Below are positions 17,734 through 26,162 of a DNA stretch of 64,000 nucleotides, piece by piece (the stretch's first letter is position 1; every line of letters starts with the position of its first letter). This DNA is from an uncultured Winogradskyella sp. Lineage in GTDB: Bacteria > Bacteroidota > Bacteroidia > Flavobacteriales > Flavobacteriaceae. Under the pieces are notes generated by a model, which did no database searches, was not told the DNA's origin, and saw only the letters and a list, made by a program, of their open reading frames with translations. The translations under genes were made by a program, and so were the position numbers. The stretch is taken from contig NZ_CANMXL010000004.1 of assembly GCF_947501905.1 (NCBI RefSeq), positions 62,001 through 126,000 of the forward strand, given 5' to 3'.

Positions 17734-19389
17734 CTATACTTGTAAAACCCCTAAGTTAAAAGGTTTTTCGATAGGAGCATGATTTGCGGCTTCAATTCCC
17801 ATGCTTATCCACGTCCTTGTATCTAATGGATCTATTATGCCATCTGTCCATAGTCGAGCTGCTGCATAGTATGGCGATACTTGATTGTCGTATCTCGACT
17901 TTATTTTATTAAATAACTCTTCTTCTTTTTCTTTTGTAATAGTTTCACCTTTCTTTTTTAATGAAGCTTTCTCAATTTGAAGCAAAACTTGCGCAGCAGA
18001 TTTACCACTCATTACTGCAAGCTCTGCACTTGGCCATGCAACGATAAGATTTGGGTCGTAGGCTTTGCCACACATGGCATAGTTTCCTGCACCATAACTG
18101 TTCCCTATAACAATTGTGAATTTTGGCACAACAGAGTTACTAACAGCGTTCACCATTTTGGCGCCATCTTTTATGATACCCCCATGTTCAGATTTACTAC
18201 CAACCATAAAACCAGTGACATCTTGCAAGAATACTAATGGAATTTTCTTCTGATTACAATTAGCAATAAAACGGGTAGCTTTATCTGCCGAATCATTATA
18301 GATAACGCCTCCAAATTGCATTTCGGCAGGTTTAGTTTTTGCACCTTTTGTTTTTACAATCTGACGCTGATTAGCAACGATACCAACAGCCCAACCGTCA
18401 ATACGTGCGTATCCTGTAATAATTGTTTGTCCATATCCTGCTTTATATTCTTCAAATTCTGAATTATCAACCAAGCGCCTAATAATGTCGTTCATATCAT
18501 ATTGGTCAGAACGACTTTTAGGCAAAACACCATAAATGTCTTCTTGATTTTCTTTTGGTTTTTTTGAATCAATTCTATTAAAACCAGCTTTATCAAAACT
18601 ACCTATTTTATCAACGATATTCTTAATTTTGTCAAGTGCATCTTTGTCATCTTTGGCTTTATAATCAGTAACACCAGAGATTTCGCAATGCGTTGTGGCA
18701 CCGCCAAGGGTTTCGTTATCAATAGTTTCACCAATAGCAGCTTTTACAAGATAACTTCCTGCTAAGAAGATACTTCCAGTTTTATCCACAATAAGTGCTT
18801 CATCACTCATAATAGGTAAATAAGCTCCTCCTGCAACACAACTCCCCATAACAGCAGCAATTTGGGTAATACCCATACTGCTCATTACAGCATTGTTTCT
18901 GAAAATGCGACCAAAATGTTCTTTATCAGGGAATATTTCATCCTGCATAGGTAAAAATACACCAGCGCTATCAACTAAATATATAATTGGCAACCTATTT
19001 TCTATAGCAATTTCTTGAGCACGTAAATTCTTTTTTCCGGTGATTGGGAACCATGCGCCTGCTTTTACTGTAGCATCATTTGCAACAACAATACATTGCT
19101 TGCCTTTTATATAACCAATCTTAACCACAACGCCACCAGAAGGACATCCGCCATATTCAGGATACATATCTTCACCAGCAAATGCACCAATCTCAATAGA
19201 TTCTTTTTTTGTATCTAAAAGATAATTTATACGCTCTCTAGCAGTGAGTTTTCCTTTACTATGATGTTTATCAATACTCTTTTGCCCACCGCCAAGTTTT
19301 ACTCTCGCATAACGCTTTTTAAGTTCAGATACTAGAAGTTTATTATGGTCTTCGTTTTTATTGAATTTTATATCCATCGTGCTTTTCAA
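17734..19389 (-). CDS. Acyl-CoA carboxylase beta (carboxyltransferase) subunit, methylcrotonyl-CoA type
   Basis: A 551-aa biotin-dependent carboxyltransferase of crotonase fold. The N-terminal half has GKLTARERINYLLD, GGCPSGGVVVKIG and VDSAGVFLPMQDEIFPD. The C-terminal half has FLQDVTGFMVGSKSEHGG and GNSYGAGNYAMCGKAYDP. The overall pattern and the ending with YYAAARLWTDGIIDP resemble methylcrotonyl-CoA carboxylase beta more than propionyl-CoA carboxylase. The matching biotin-carboxylase subunit is not in the window. An in-frame ATG four codons downstream (MDIKF) is an equally good start. Confidence 0.92.
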   Translation of the reverse strand: MKSTMDIKFNKNEDHNKLLVSELKKRYARVKLGGGQKSIDKHHSKGKLTARERINYLLDTKKESIEIGAFAGEDMYPEYGGCPSGGVVVKIGYIKGKQCIVVANDATVKAGAWFPITGKKNLRAQEIAIENRLPIIYLVDSAGVFLPMQDEIFPDKEHFGRIFRNNAVMSSMGITQIAAVMGSCVAGGAYLPIMSDEALIVDKTGSIFLAGSYLVKAAIGETIDNETLGGATTHCEISGVTDYKAKDDKDALDKIKNIVDKIGSFDKAGFNRIDSKKPKENQEDIYGVLPKSRSDQYDMNDIIRRLVDNSEFEEYKAGYGQTIITGYARIDGWAVGIVANQRQIVKTKGAKTKPAEMQFGGVIYNDSADKATRFIANCNQKKIPLVFLQDVTGFMVGSKSEHGGIIKDGAKMVNAVSNSVVPKFTIVIGNSYGAGNYAMCGKAYDPNLIVAWPSAELAVMSGKSAAQVLLQIEKASLKKKGETITKEKEEELFNKIKSRYDNQVSPYYAAARLWTDGIIDPLDTRTWISMGIEAANHAPIEKPFNLGVLQV

Positions 19390-19471
19390 GTTTGAAGCGA
19401 ATTTACAAAAGAATATGCTTTTGTTTTATTGAAAGTTCCAAATGAAATGTTAAATATTAATTACATGGAAA

Positions 19472-19489
19472 TATATTCCTTGGAATATA
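19472..19489. promoter_or_regulatory. Candidate MarR operator 1
   Basis: A perfect inverted repeat TATATTCC-TT-GGAATATA overlaps the -33 TTG of the promoter for the FMN reductase-MarR pair. It shares its half-site (GGAAWATA) and 2-base centre with a second palindrome before the pirin gene at 20526-20545. A half-site-like CATGGAAATAT lies just upstream at 19464-19474. Binding by the MarR protein encoded at 20072 is inferred from position. Confidence 0.6.
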
Positions 19490-19510
19490 AATATTTTTTT
19501 CATAGATTTG
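19480..19510 (+). promoter_or_regulatory. Promoter of the FMN reductase-MarR operon (TTG-N20-TAGATTTG)
   Basis: TTG at 19480-19482 and TAGATTTG at 19503-19510 match the Bacteroidetes -33/-7 consensus with a 20-base spacer. The -33 element is embedded in the palindrome at 19472-19489, so a bound repressor would block it. Confidence 0.75.
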
Positions 19511-19530
19511 TATCATCAAAATAATAAGAC

Positions 19531-20061
19531 ATGAAAAAAATAGTAGCCTTTGCAGGAAGTAATAGTAAAGCATCAATAAATAAGCAGTTAGCAGTTTATG
19601 CATCTAGTTTAGTTCACGGAGCCGAGATTGAAGAGTTAGATTTAAATGACTATCTAATGCCTATGTATGGTATAGATGAGGAAAATGAAAATGGCATACC
19701 AGACAAAGCAAATACATTCTCTAATCATTTAAAAAACTCAGATGGTATAATATTATCGTTGGCAGAACATAATGGGTCTTATGCAGTAGCATTCAAAAAT
19801 GTAATGGATTGGGTATCACGTTTAGAAGGAAAGTTATGGCAAGAAAAACCAATGCTTATAATGGCAACATCACCTGGAGGTCGGGGAGGTATTTCTGTAT
19901 TGCAAACAGCAACAAGCACATTTCCGCATATGGGAGCAAACGTGGTAGGAAAATTTTCTTTACCTTCATTTGGAACTAACTTTTCTAATGGAAAAATTAC
20001 AGATGTAGCATTAAATTCAGAATTACTAGAACAAGTAAAGCAATTAAAAGATAGTTTATAA
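19531..20061 (+). CDS. NAD(P)H-dependent FMN reductase
   Basis: A 176-aa flavodoxin-like flavoprotein. The FMN phosphate loop is FAGSNSKASINKQLA at residues 7-21, and the isoalloxazine-contacting segment is SLAEHNGSYAVAFKNVMDW near residues 76-94; MATSPGGRGG follows near 111. Enzymes of this family reduce FMN, quinones, azo compounds or chromate. It is followed 10 bases later by a MarR regulator, and the pair shares a promoter carrying a palindrome. This suggests induction by an electrophile or quinone-like signal. Confidence 0.88.
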   Translation: MKKIVAFAGSNSKASINKQLAVYASSLVHGAEIEELDLNDYLMPMYGIDEENENGIPDKANTFSNHLKNSDGIILSLAEHNGSYAVAFKNVMDWVSRLEGKLWQEKPMLIMATSPGGRGGISVLQTATSTFPHMGANVVGKFSLPSFGTNFSNGKITDVALNSELLEQVKQLKDSL

Positions 20062-20071
20062 TATCTGTGCA

Positions 20072-20509
20072 ATGGGAGATTTATCAAAAGATATAAATTC
20101 AAAATTTGATAATAATAGAGTGAAAGCTTTATTGAATATTATATATACAGCAAACTGGATTTCGAGTTGTCAAAATGAGTTTTTTAAACCCTTTGGGATA
20201 TCTCCTCAACAATATAATATTCTTAGAATCCTAAGAGGCGCAAATGAACCGTTGAAAGTACAGACTATTAAAGACAGAATGTTAGAACGTTCACCTAATG
20301 CTACACGTCTAATGGATAAGTTATGTGCTAAAGAATATATAGATCGTTTACCATCAGAACACGATAGACGAGTAGTTAAAATTGTTATTACAGAAAAAGG
20401 ATTACAATTACTCAATTCTATTCCTAAAAATTTAAATAGAAATTTATTAAAAAATTTAAATGAAGCAGAAGCTGAGCAATTAAGTAATCTTCTTGATAAA
20501 ATGCGTTAG
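20072..20509 (+). CDS. MarR family transcriptional regulator
   Basis: A 145-aa winged-helix dimer. The order is typical: an N-terminal dimerisation helix, the recognition region LKVQTIKDRMLERSPNATRLMDKL (about 67-90), and the wing with RLPSEHDRRVVKIVIT (about 93-108), which holds the conserved D-R-R. It directly follows the FMN reductase gene and precedes two pirin genes. Matching palindromes before the reductase and before the first pirin gene make it the likely repressor of both units, including its own. Confidence 0.9.
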   Translation: MGDLSKDINSKFDNNRVKALLNIIYTANWISSCQNEFFKPFGISPQQYNILRILRGANEPLKVQTIKDRMLERSPNATRLMDKLCAKEYIDRLPSEHDRRVVKIVITEKGLQLLNSIPKNLNRNLLKNLNEAEAEQLSNLLDKMR

Positions 20510-20525
20510 GCATTTTTTTAATCAT

Positions 20526-20545
20526 ATATTTTCCATGGAAAATAT
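20526..20545. promoter_or_regulatory. Candidate MarR operator 2
   Basis: A perfect 20-base palindrome, ATATTTTCCATGGAAAATAT, lies between the MarR gene and the first pirin gene, ending 14 bases before the pirin ATG. It aligns with operator 1 as TATWTTCC-NN-GGAAWATA. I see no clean TAnnTTTG box for the pirin genes; the palindrome's own TATATTTT (20525-20532) may be a weak -7 element. Confidence 0.6.
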
Positions 20546-20559
20546 TAAATCATAACATC

Positions 20560-21432
20560 ATGAAACAAAATACAATAAAAAGAGTTGGGAGAAGTGATAT
20601 GGTAAATATGGGACCAATACGTTTACGTCAGCCATTACCAACTCAGCAGATAGATATGGTAGACCCATTTATATTATTGCATCATTATGGGCCTTATATA
20701 ATTAATGAAAGAAGCAATCCATTTGATTTAGGTCCACATCCACACCGTGGCTTTGAGCCAGTTACATTTCTTATTCAGGGAGAACAGTTACATCGTGATT
20801 CTTTAGGAAATGAAAGCATTGTCAAAGCTGGAGATGTACAATGGACAACAGCTGGTCGTGGAATTATACATGCAGAAGGTCCAACTAAAGATTTTGTTAG
20901 AAAAGGCGGAACTATAGAAGGTATTCAGCTTTGGTTGAATTTACCTGCTGAAAAGAAAATGATTCAGCCAAATTATCAACATGCAAAATATGATGACTTT
21001 AATAGTATTCTTTCTGAAGATGATATGATAGAAACCAGAATAATTGCTGGAGAGCTTAATAATAAATTTGGAAAGATAGCAACGCAAACACCAGTTAATG
21101 CTTTTATAGTTGATGCTAAGGCATATGGTTCAGAGACAATTCATTTTTCAAATTCGCATCAAGGTATGTTGTACTTGTTAAAGGGTAAAGCGAAGATTAA
21201 TAGGAAAGAAGTTTTAGAATTGAATGAAAATCAGTTCATCCAGTTTAACCAAGATGGCGATGGGTTTTCTATAGAAGCATTTGAGGATAGTTTGTTATTA
21301 TTTCTTTCAGGAGAGCCATTTAATGAGCCAGTGAAAACTTACGGCCCTTATGTAATGAATACTCAAACTGAAATCATGGAAGCTTTAAGAGATTACCAAA
21401 TGGGAAAAATGGGATTTCTACCAGCTTCTTAA
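20560..21432 (+). CDS. Pirin family protein (bicupin, 290 aa)
   Basis: The N-terminal cupin carries the metal-binding set: HPHRGFEPVTFL (about residues 61-72), Glu in the GEQLHRDSLGN region, and GRGIIHAEGP near 106. The C-terminal region from residue 170 is the pirin C-terminal domain, with TYGPYVMNTQTEI. Bacterial pirins include quercetin 2,3-dioxygenases and redox sensors. It lies 20 bases before a second pirin gene and just after the MarR palindrome, fitting a role in handling aromatic or oxidative stress. Confidence 0.9.
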   Translation: MKQNTIKRVGRSDMVNMGPIRLRQPLPTQQIDMVDPFILLHHYGPYIINERSNPFDLGPHPHRGFEPVTFLIQGEQLHRDSLGNESIVKAGDVQWTTAGRGIIHAEGPTKDFVRKGGTIEGIQLWLNLPAEKKMIQPNYQHAKYDDFNSILSEDDMIETRIIAGELNNKFGKIATQTPVNAFIVDAKAYGSETIHFSNSHQGMLYLLKGKAKINRKEVLELNENQFIQFNQDGDGFSIEAFEDSLLLFLSGEPFNEPVKTYGPYVMNTQTEIMEALRDYQMGKMGFLPAS

Positions 21433-21452
21433 CTAAAAAAACAAGTAATATT

Positions 21453-22169
21453 ATGAAAACAATAGTCCACAAAGCTAACACAAGAGGATATGCAGATCAT
21501 GGTTGGTTACAATCATATCATACCTTTAGCTTCTCAAGTTATCAGAATCCAGAACGAATGAATTTTGGAGCATTAAGAGTTTTAAATGATGACGTTGTAA
21601 AACCAAAAATGGGGTTTGGTACGCATCCACACCAAAACATGGAAATTATTTCTATTCCATTAAAAGGTGCTTTATCTCACAAGGATAGTATGGGTAATAA
21701 GCGTGCAATTGAAGTAGGAGAGATACAGGTTATGAGTGCAGGAACTGGTTTAACTCATTCAGAATTTAATGACAGCAAAACAGAAGAAGTTAATTTTTTG
21801 CAATTATGGATTGTGCCAGAAAAAAAGAATGTTGAGCCTAATTATGAACAACGTCAATTTTCTGACACAGGTAAAAAGAATCTACTCGAAACGGTTGTTG
21901 CTCCTAAAGATAAATTAGAAGGTGATGCTTTGCCAATAAGCCAGCAAGCTTATATATACAGAGCTACTTTGGAGCCTGGTAATTCTATAGAGCTAAAGCT
22001 TAAATCAGAGCAGAATGGGTTTTATATTTTCAATACTGATGGTAATATCACAGTGGCAAATGAAGCTTTGAGCAAACGAGATGCTATAGGTGTTTATGAG
22101 ATAGAAAATATAGAGATTCTGGCTAATGTAACTTCTGATGTAATCATTATTGAGGTACCAATGATATAA
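21453..22169 (+). CDS. Pirin family protein (YhhW-type, 238 aa)
   Basis: A shorter bicupin of the YhhW/quercetinase type. The typical N-terminal SYHTFSFSSYQNPERMNFG, the metal-ligand motif HPHQNMEIISIPL (about residues 58-70), and SAGTGLTHSEFN (about 91-102) are all present, so the metal site appears intact. It follows the longer pirin gene by 20 bases and ends in a strong terminator. The two pirins differ in length and sequence and are paralogues of different subfamilies, not a recent duplication. Confidence 0.9.
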   Translation: MKTIVHKANTRGYADHGWLQSYHTFSFSSYQNPERMNFGALRVLNDDVVKPKMGFGTHPHQNMEIISIPLKGALSHKDSMGNKRAIEVGEIQVMSAGTGLTHSEFNDSKTEEVNFLQLWIVPEKKNVEPNYEQRQFSDTGKKNLLETVVAPKDKLEGDALPISQQAYIYRATLEPGNSIELKLKSEQNGFYIFNTDGNITVANEALSKRDAIGVYEIENIEILANVTSDVIIIEVPMI

Positions 22170-22197
22170 ACAGAATAGGGTAATTAAATGATAAAAA

Positions 22198-22222
22198 GCA
22201 TTCTTAATAAGAATGCTTTTTT
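22198..22222 (+). terminator. Terminator after the pirin genes
   Basis: A perfect 8-bp stem (GCATTCTT / AAGAATGC) with a 3-base loop is followed by six T. Confidence 0.85.
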
Positions 22223-22266
22223 CGGCTAAAAATACGATATTTGTCTTTCCCTTAAAATTTTGAAAT

Positions 22267-22449
22267 ATGGCAATGAATAAAAATACAGTGTTGGCTTGGG
22301 CTACAGTTATTATGATAATAGTTGGATTATGTTTAATTGGATTAGGAGCATTCAGATATGATGATGTTGCTGGCTGGGGATTTGCGGCTGTAGGTGGTGG
22401 ATTCTTTTGTATAGCGTGGGTTTTTAATGCATTAAAAGGTAGAGTATAA
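22267..22449 (+). CDS. Small two-helix membrane protein (CAL67264-like)
   Basis: A 60-aa protein with two membrane segments (about 9-28 and 35-54) separated by AFRYDDVAGWGFAAVGGG. It resembles the short, highly conserved flavobacterial family that I recall being named after CAL67264; the match is from memory. Its TAA abuts the ATG of ettA (1-base overlap), so it is translationally coupled to the ABC-F gene. No function is known. Confidence 0.8.
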   Translation: MAMNKNTVLAWATVIMIIVGLCLIGLGAFRYDDVAGWGFAAVGGGFFCIAWVFNALKGRV

Positions 22450-24140
22450 TGAGTGACGATAAGAAGGTAATTTTCTCAATGTCTGGTGTAACAAAGACAT
22501 TTCAATCTGCTAATACACCAGTTTTAAAAAACATTTATTTAAGCTTTTTCTATGGTGCTAAGATTGGTATTCTAGGTCTTAACGGTTCAGGTAAATCTAC
22601 ATTGTTAAAAATAATCGCTGGAGTAGATAAAAATTATCAAGGCGATGTTGTTTTTTCTCAAGATTACTCAGTTGGTTATCTAGAGCAAGAACCATTACTA
22701 GATGAAAATAAGACTGTACTTGAGGTTGTAAAAGAAGGTGCAGCAGAAACTGTAGCTATTCTTGATGAATACAATAAAATTAATGATCAGTTTGGATTAG
22801 AAGAAGTATATAGTGACCCAGATAAAATGGAGAAGCTAATGAATCGTCAGGCTGAGTTACAAGACCAAATTGATGCATCAAATGCTTGGGAGTTAGATAC
22901 AAAGCTAGAAATAGCAATGGATGCTTTAAGAACTCCAGATGGTGATAAAAAAATCGGAGTGCTTTCTGGTGGTGAGCGTCGTCGTGTGGCGTTATGCCGT
23001 TTACTATTAAAGGAACCAGATGTTCTATTGCTAGATGAGCCAACAAACCATTTAGATGCAGAATCTGTACATTGGTTAGAGCATCATTTAGCACAATACA
23101 AAGGGACAGTTATCGCAGTTACTCACGATAGATATTTCTTAGATAATGTTGCTGGTTGGATTTTAGAATTAGATAGAGGAGAAGGTATTCCTTGGAAAGG
23201 AAATTACTCGTCATGGTTAGACCAAAAATCTAAACGTATGGCTCAAGAAAGTAAAACCGCTTCTAAACGCCAAAAAACATTAGAACGTGAGTTAGAATGG
23301 GTGCGTCAAGGTGCAAAAGGTCGTCAGACGAAACAAAAAGCACGTTTAAAGAATTACGATAAATTAATGAGTCAAGACCAAAAACAGCTTGACGAAAAAC
23401 TTGAAATATATATACCTAACGGACCACGTTTAGGAACAAATGTTATTGAAGCCAAAGGTGTTAGTAAGGGATATGATGATAAACTGCTTTATGAAGATTT
23501 AAACTTCAATCTGCCTCAAGCAGGTATTGTAGGTGTCATTGGACCTAATGGTGCTGGAAAGACTACAATTTTTAGAATGATAATGGGTGAAGAAACTCCT
23601 GATAAAGGCGAGTTTACTTTGGGAGAAACTGCAAAAATAGCTTACGTTGATCAATCACATTCTAATATAGACCAGAATAAAACCATTTGGCAAAATTTTA
23701 GTGATGAGCAAGAGTTGGTGATGATGGGCGGAAAGCAAGTCAATTCTAGAGCTTATTTGAGTCGATTTAATTTTTCTGGTAGCGAGCAGAATAAAAAAGT
23801 AAGTCTTTTATCTGGTGGAGAACGTAACCGTTTGCATTTAGCAATGACTCTAAAAGAAGAAGGTAATGTACTCTTATTAGATGAGCCAACCAACGACTTA
23901 GATGTTAATACATTACGTGCATTGGAAGAAGGTTTAGAAAACTTTGCGGGTTGTGCTGTAGTAATTAGTCACGACAGATGGTTTTTAGATAGAATATGTA
24001 CTCATATCTTAGCTTTTGAAGGTGATTCACAAGTATATTTCTTTGAAGGTAGTTTTTCAGATTATGAAGAAAATAAGAAAAAGCGTTTAGGCGGCGATTT
24101 AATGCCAAAGCGTATTAAGTATAAAAAACTAGTCAGATAA
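22449..24140 (+). CDS. ettA: Energy-dependent translational throttle protein EttA (ABC-F ATPase)
   Basis: A 563-aa soluble protein with two ABC domains and no membrane part. Walker A motifs are GLNGSGKST (about residue 42) and GPNGAGKTT (about 361); signature motifs are LSGGERRRVAL and LSGGERNRLHL; Walker B is VLLLDEPTNHLD and VLLLDEPTNDLD. The P-site tRNA-interaction linker carries the basic RQGAKGRQTKQKARLKNY stretch. The C-terminal MPKRIKYKKL is characteristic of EttA. It binds the ribosomal E site and gates translation according to the ATP/ADP ratio. Confidence 0.95.
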   Translation: MSDDKKVIFSMSGVTKTFQSANTPVLKNIYLSFFYGAKIGILGLNGSGKSTLLKIIAGVDKNYQGDVVFSQDYSVGYLEQEPLLDENKTVLEVVKEGAAETVAILDEYNKINDQFGLEEVYSDPDKMEKLMNRQAELQDQIDASNAWELDTKLEIAMDALRTPDGDKKIGVLSGGERRRVALCRLLLKEPDVLLLDEPTNHLDAESVHWLEHHLAQYKGTVIAVTHDRYFLDNVAGWILELDRGEGIPWKGNYSSWLDQKSKRMAQESKTASKRQKTLERELEWVRQGAKGRQTKQKARLKNYDKLMSQDQKQLDEKLEIYIPNGPRLGTNVIEAKGVSKGYDDKLLYEDLNFNLPQAGIVGVIGPNGAGKTTIFRMIMGEETPDKGEFTLGETAKIAYVDQSHSNIDQNKTIWQNFSDEQELVMMGGKQVNSRAYLSRFNFSGSEQNKKVSLLSGGERNRLHLAMTLKEEGNVLLLDEPTNDLDVNTLRALEEGLENFAGCAVVISHDRWFLDRICTHILAFEGDSQVYFFEGSFSDYEENKKKRLGGDLMPKRIKYKKLVR

Positions 24141-24160
24141 ATTAGCTTACCATAAAAACA

Positions 24161-24189
24161 AAAAAACCAGCCCTAAGGCTGGTTTTTTT
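24161..24189. terminator. Bidirectional terminator between ettA and the 74-aa gene
   Basis: A stem AACCAGCC / GGCTGGTT with loop CTAA is flanked by an A-run on the left and seven T on the right, so it can act on both convergent transcripts. Confidence 0.85.
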
Positions 24190-24203
24190 GTTAAAAATAT
24201 TTT

Positions 24204-24428
24204 TTATACATCATCATATAGATGACCACTTGTAAAATCTTTATAGGATTCATCAACTTCTTTAAAAGCGTTTGTCTCCATAAGCTTCTTATTCTGAGCC
24301 TTAAGTTTATACATCTTAATTACTGCAATAGCAATCAAAACAATAAAAACAAAGCATACTGTTAAGAGAATAAGTGTAAGTTGATGAGTACTTACAGCTG
24401 AAGAATTAAGTAGGAAAATTCCTTTCAT
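24204..24428 (-). CDS. Small single-pass membrane protein (74 aa)
   Basis: A 74-aa protein with one hydrophobic helix (about residues 16-38) followed by a charged cytoplasmic tail (KMYKLKAQNKKLMETN...). It is transcribed towards ettA and stands alone, with the shared hairpin as terminator. I do not recognise a family. The gene-free 286 bases upstream of it, shared with the coiled-coil gene, show no clear promoter or RNA structure. Confidence 0.6.
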   Translation of the reverse strand: MKGIFLLNSSAVSTHQLTLILLTVCFVFIVLIAIAVIKMYKLKAQNKKLMETNAFKEVDESYKDFTSGHLYDDV

Positions 24429-24714
24429 CTTTGATTAATTTAGACTTGGATATAGTGCGAATATAGTAAAAAAGTCGAATTTATAACTTATTCAGAATAA
24501 ATATTTTACAATTTATTTATTAACATTTTAACGATTAAGTGTTTACTATATGGGATAAACAGCATGTATTTACTTGATATTTAGCCAATCTATAATAGAT
24601 GTAACAATATTAATAATAGGTATACTTATATTTTGCTGGGAAAGTTTTTATAATCATAAAAAATGACGAAATTGCTTAACCATAATTGTACAACCTTAAA
24701 ACATACTATAAAAT

Positions 24715-26064
24715 ATGTCTGATGATTTTGACTTACTAGAAACCAATTCACAAGAAAAACCTGAAAAAGTTGATGTCAATTGGGGTAAAGCCATTGACCA
24801 AATGAAATCTAAGTTAGCTCAAGAAGATGACCCAGAAAGTCGTCAAAAAATTCTTAATGCGACATTAGATAATGTTGTTGACATGGCAGAAAAAGATAGA
24901 ACTACACTTCTAGATGCTATAAAGGACTTAACTGACTATCAAGATGAGGTTGGTATTATGTTCGAAGGATTTTCAGCATTAAATAAAGCAGAACAAAAAA
25001 TCATTGACGACGCTATTAAACGTTTAGAGCGTGCAAAAGTCGAGTTAGAAGATGCTAAGAATAAGCCAGATACATGGTGGAATAATCTTTGGGGACGTAA
25101 AGGAAAGATTAAAGATGCTGAAAGTGAATTGGCATCTGCTCAAAAGGAGCGCGACGCTGCTGATAACAAAGCCAAAGCGATGTTTCAAGAGCGTATTGAG
25201 ACAGCCGATGTACAAACCTTGCTAAATGAGTTATCATTTAAAAGTCAAGCAGCGATTAAGCGTCTTAAAGATCGTGAAGTCGAAATTAAAGAAGTAGAAG
25301 ATAAATTACAAGATGCAATTGTCGAAGCTAGTAAAAATCACACTAAGGCTTTAGAAAAGAAGGCAGAAGTAGAAGATAAACTAGAAGCAGAATATGCATT
25401 ATTAAAACAAGCGCGTCAAGCATTAACCGATGTAGCAGATAAGCAATCTACAGAATATTCAGAAGCTTTATCTAAAGTTACCAAGTTAGAGCAATCTGTT
25501 GAAGAATTGGAAGGTCTTAAAAATGCCTATACAACATTGGCAGCATCAAAAGATAGTTTTGTACACAAACACAACTTAACAATTAAGGTGTTAACGTCTT
25601 TACGTAGTAATCTACAAACTCATCGTGCTAAATTAAAGTCTGATACTGACGAAAGATTAAAATACTACGATGGTTATGTTGTAGCGTTAAAAGCTCGTAC
25701 AGACCAAGAGTTTGCTGCAATATTAGAGCATTTAGGTGTTAAAACCGATGAACATATTGGAGAGACGCTTGCCGCAATGCATACAGCTAGTGCTAAGGCA
25801 CGACAGGACATGATGGATAACATTCCAGTTCATGAGAAAGTTATGCAAGGTATTTACGGTAGTTATGCAGAAGCACTTAAAGAGATAAGAAATAAAGATA
25901 TAGAATTGCAGAAAAATTTTGCAGACCGTTATGGGATTGATATGAAAGAAATCTTTGATGAGTACTATAACTCCGAAAATACGGTGCCAAACCCTGATGG
26001 TGATAATTCTGGAGGAGATAACCCAGAACCAAAACCAGAAGCAGAAGACGATTTATTAGGATAA
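24715..26064 (+). CDS. Long coiled-coil protein of unknown function, first gene of the AAA+ operon
   Basis: A 449-aa soluble, highly charged, almost entirely helical protein. Heptad-like coiled coils extend from about residue 80 to 300 (for example DREVEIKEVEDKLQDA and KLEQSVEELEGLKNAY), and a second helical block runs to about 420. The C-terminal 25 residues are a flexible Asp/Gly/Pro/Glu-rich tail. No signal peptide or membrane helix is visible. The helical layout faintly recalls TelA-type toxic-anion-resistance proteins, but I cannot confirm homology. It is the first gene of a four-gene plus-strand run with an AAA+ ATPase. Confidence 0.85.
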   Translation: MSDDFDLLETNSQEKPEKVDVNWGKAIDQMKSKLAQEDDPESRQKILNATLDNVVDMAEKDRTTLLDAIKDLTDYQDEVGIMFEGFSALNKAEQKIIDDAIKRLERAKVELEDAKNKPDTWWNNLWGRKGKIKDAESELASAQKERDAADNKAKAMFQERIETADVQTLLNELSFKSQAAIKRLKDREVEIKEVEDKLQDAIVEASKNHTKALEKKAEVEDKLEAEYALLKQARQALTDVADKQSTEYSEALSKVTKLEQSVEELEGLKNAYTTLAASKDSFVHKHNLTIKVLTSLRSNLQTHRAKLKSDTDERLKYYDGYVVALKARTDQEFAAILEHLGVKTDEHIGETLAAMHTASAKARQDMMDNIPVHEKVMQGIYGSYAEALKEIRNKDIELQKNFADRYGIDMKEIFDEYYNSENTVPNPDGDNSGGDNPEPKPEAEDDLLG

Positions 26065-26088
26065 TAAATTTGTAACTCAGTAATTAAG

Positions 26089-26152
26089 TCGGCAGTTTAC
26101 AGTATGTTAATGAATGCATATTATAGACTGCTTACTATTTACTGTCTACCGA
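26089..26152. repeat. Degenerate intergenic inverted repeat of the flavobacterial ACTG/CAGT type
   Basis: The 98 bases between the coiled-coil gene and the 344-aa gene contain TCGGCAGTTTACAGTA (26089-26104) and its imperfect inverse TACTGTCTACCGA (26140-26152), with further CTGCTTACTATTTACTG units. This resembles the short tandem/inverted CAGTxxGCAGT repeats found between genes in many flavobacterial genomes. A stem could form in the mRNA and alter expression of the two genes. Confidence 0.55.
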
Positions 26153-26162
26153 ACACAAGAAA

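Noticed and set aside
24560..24665. A hydrophobic 30-codon frame starting with TTG before the coiled-coil gene
   Set aside because: AT-rich sequence yields such frames by chance; no ATG, no promoter.
24429..24714. Possible regulatory RNA or promoter upstream of the AAA+ operon
   Set aside because: Only AT-rich sequence without a stable stem or a TTG/TAnnTTTG pair was found.
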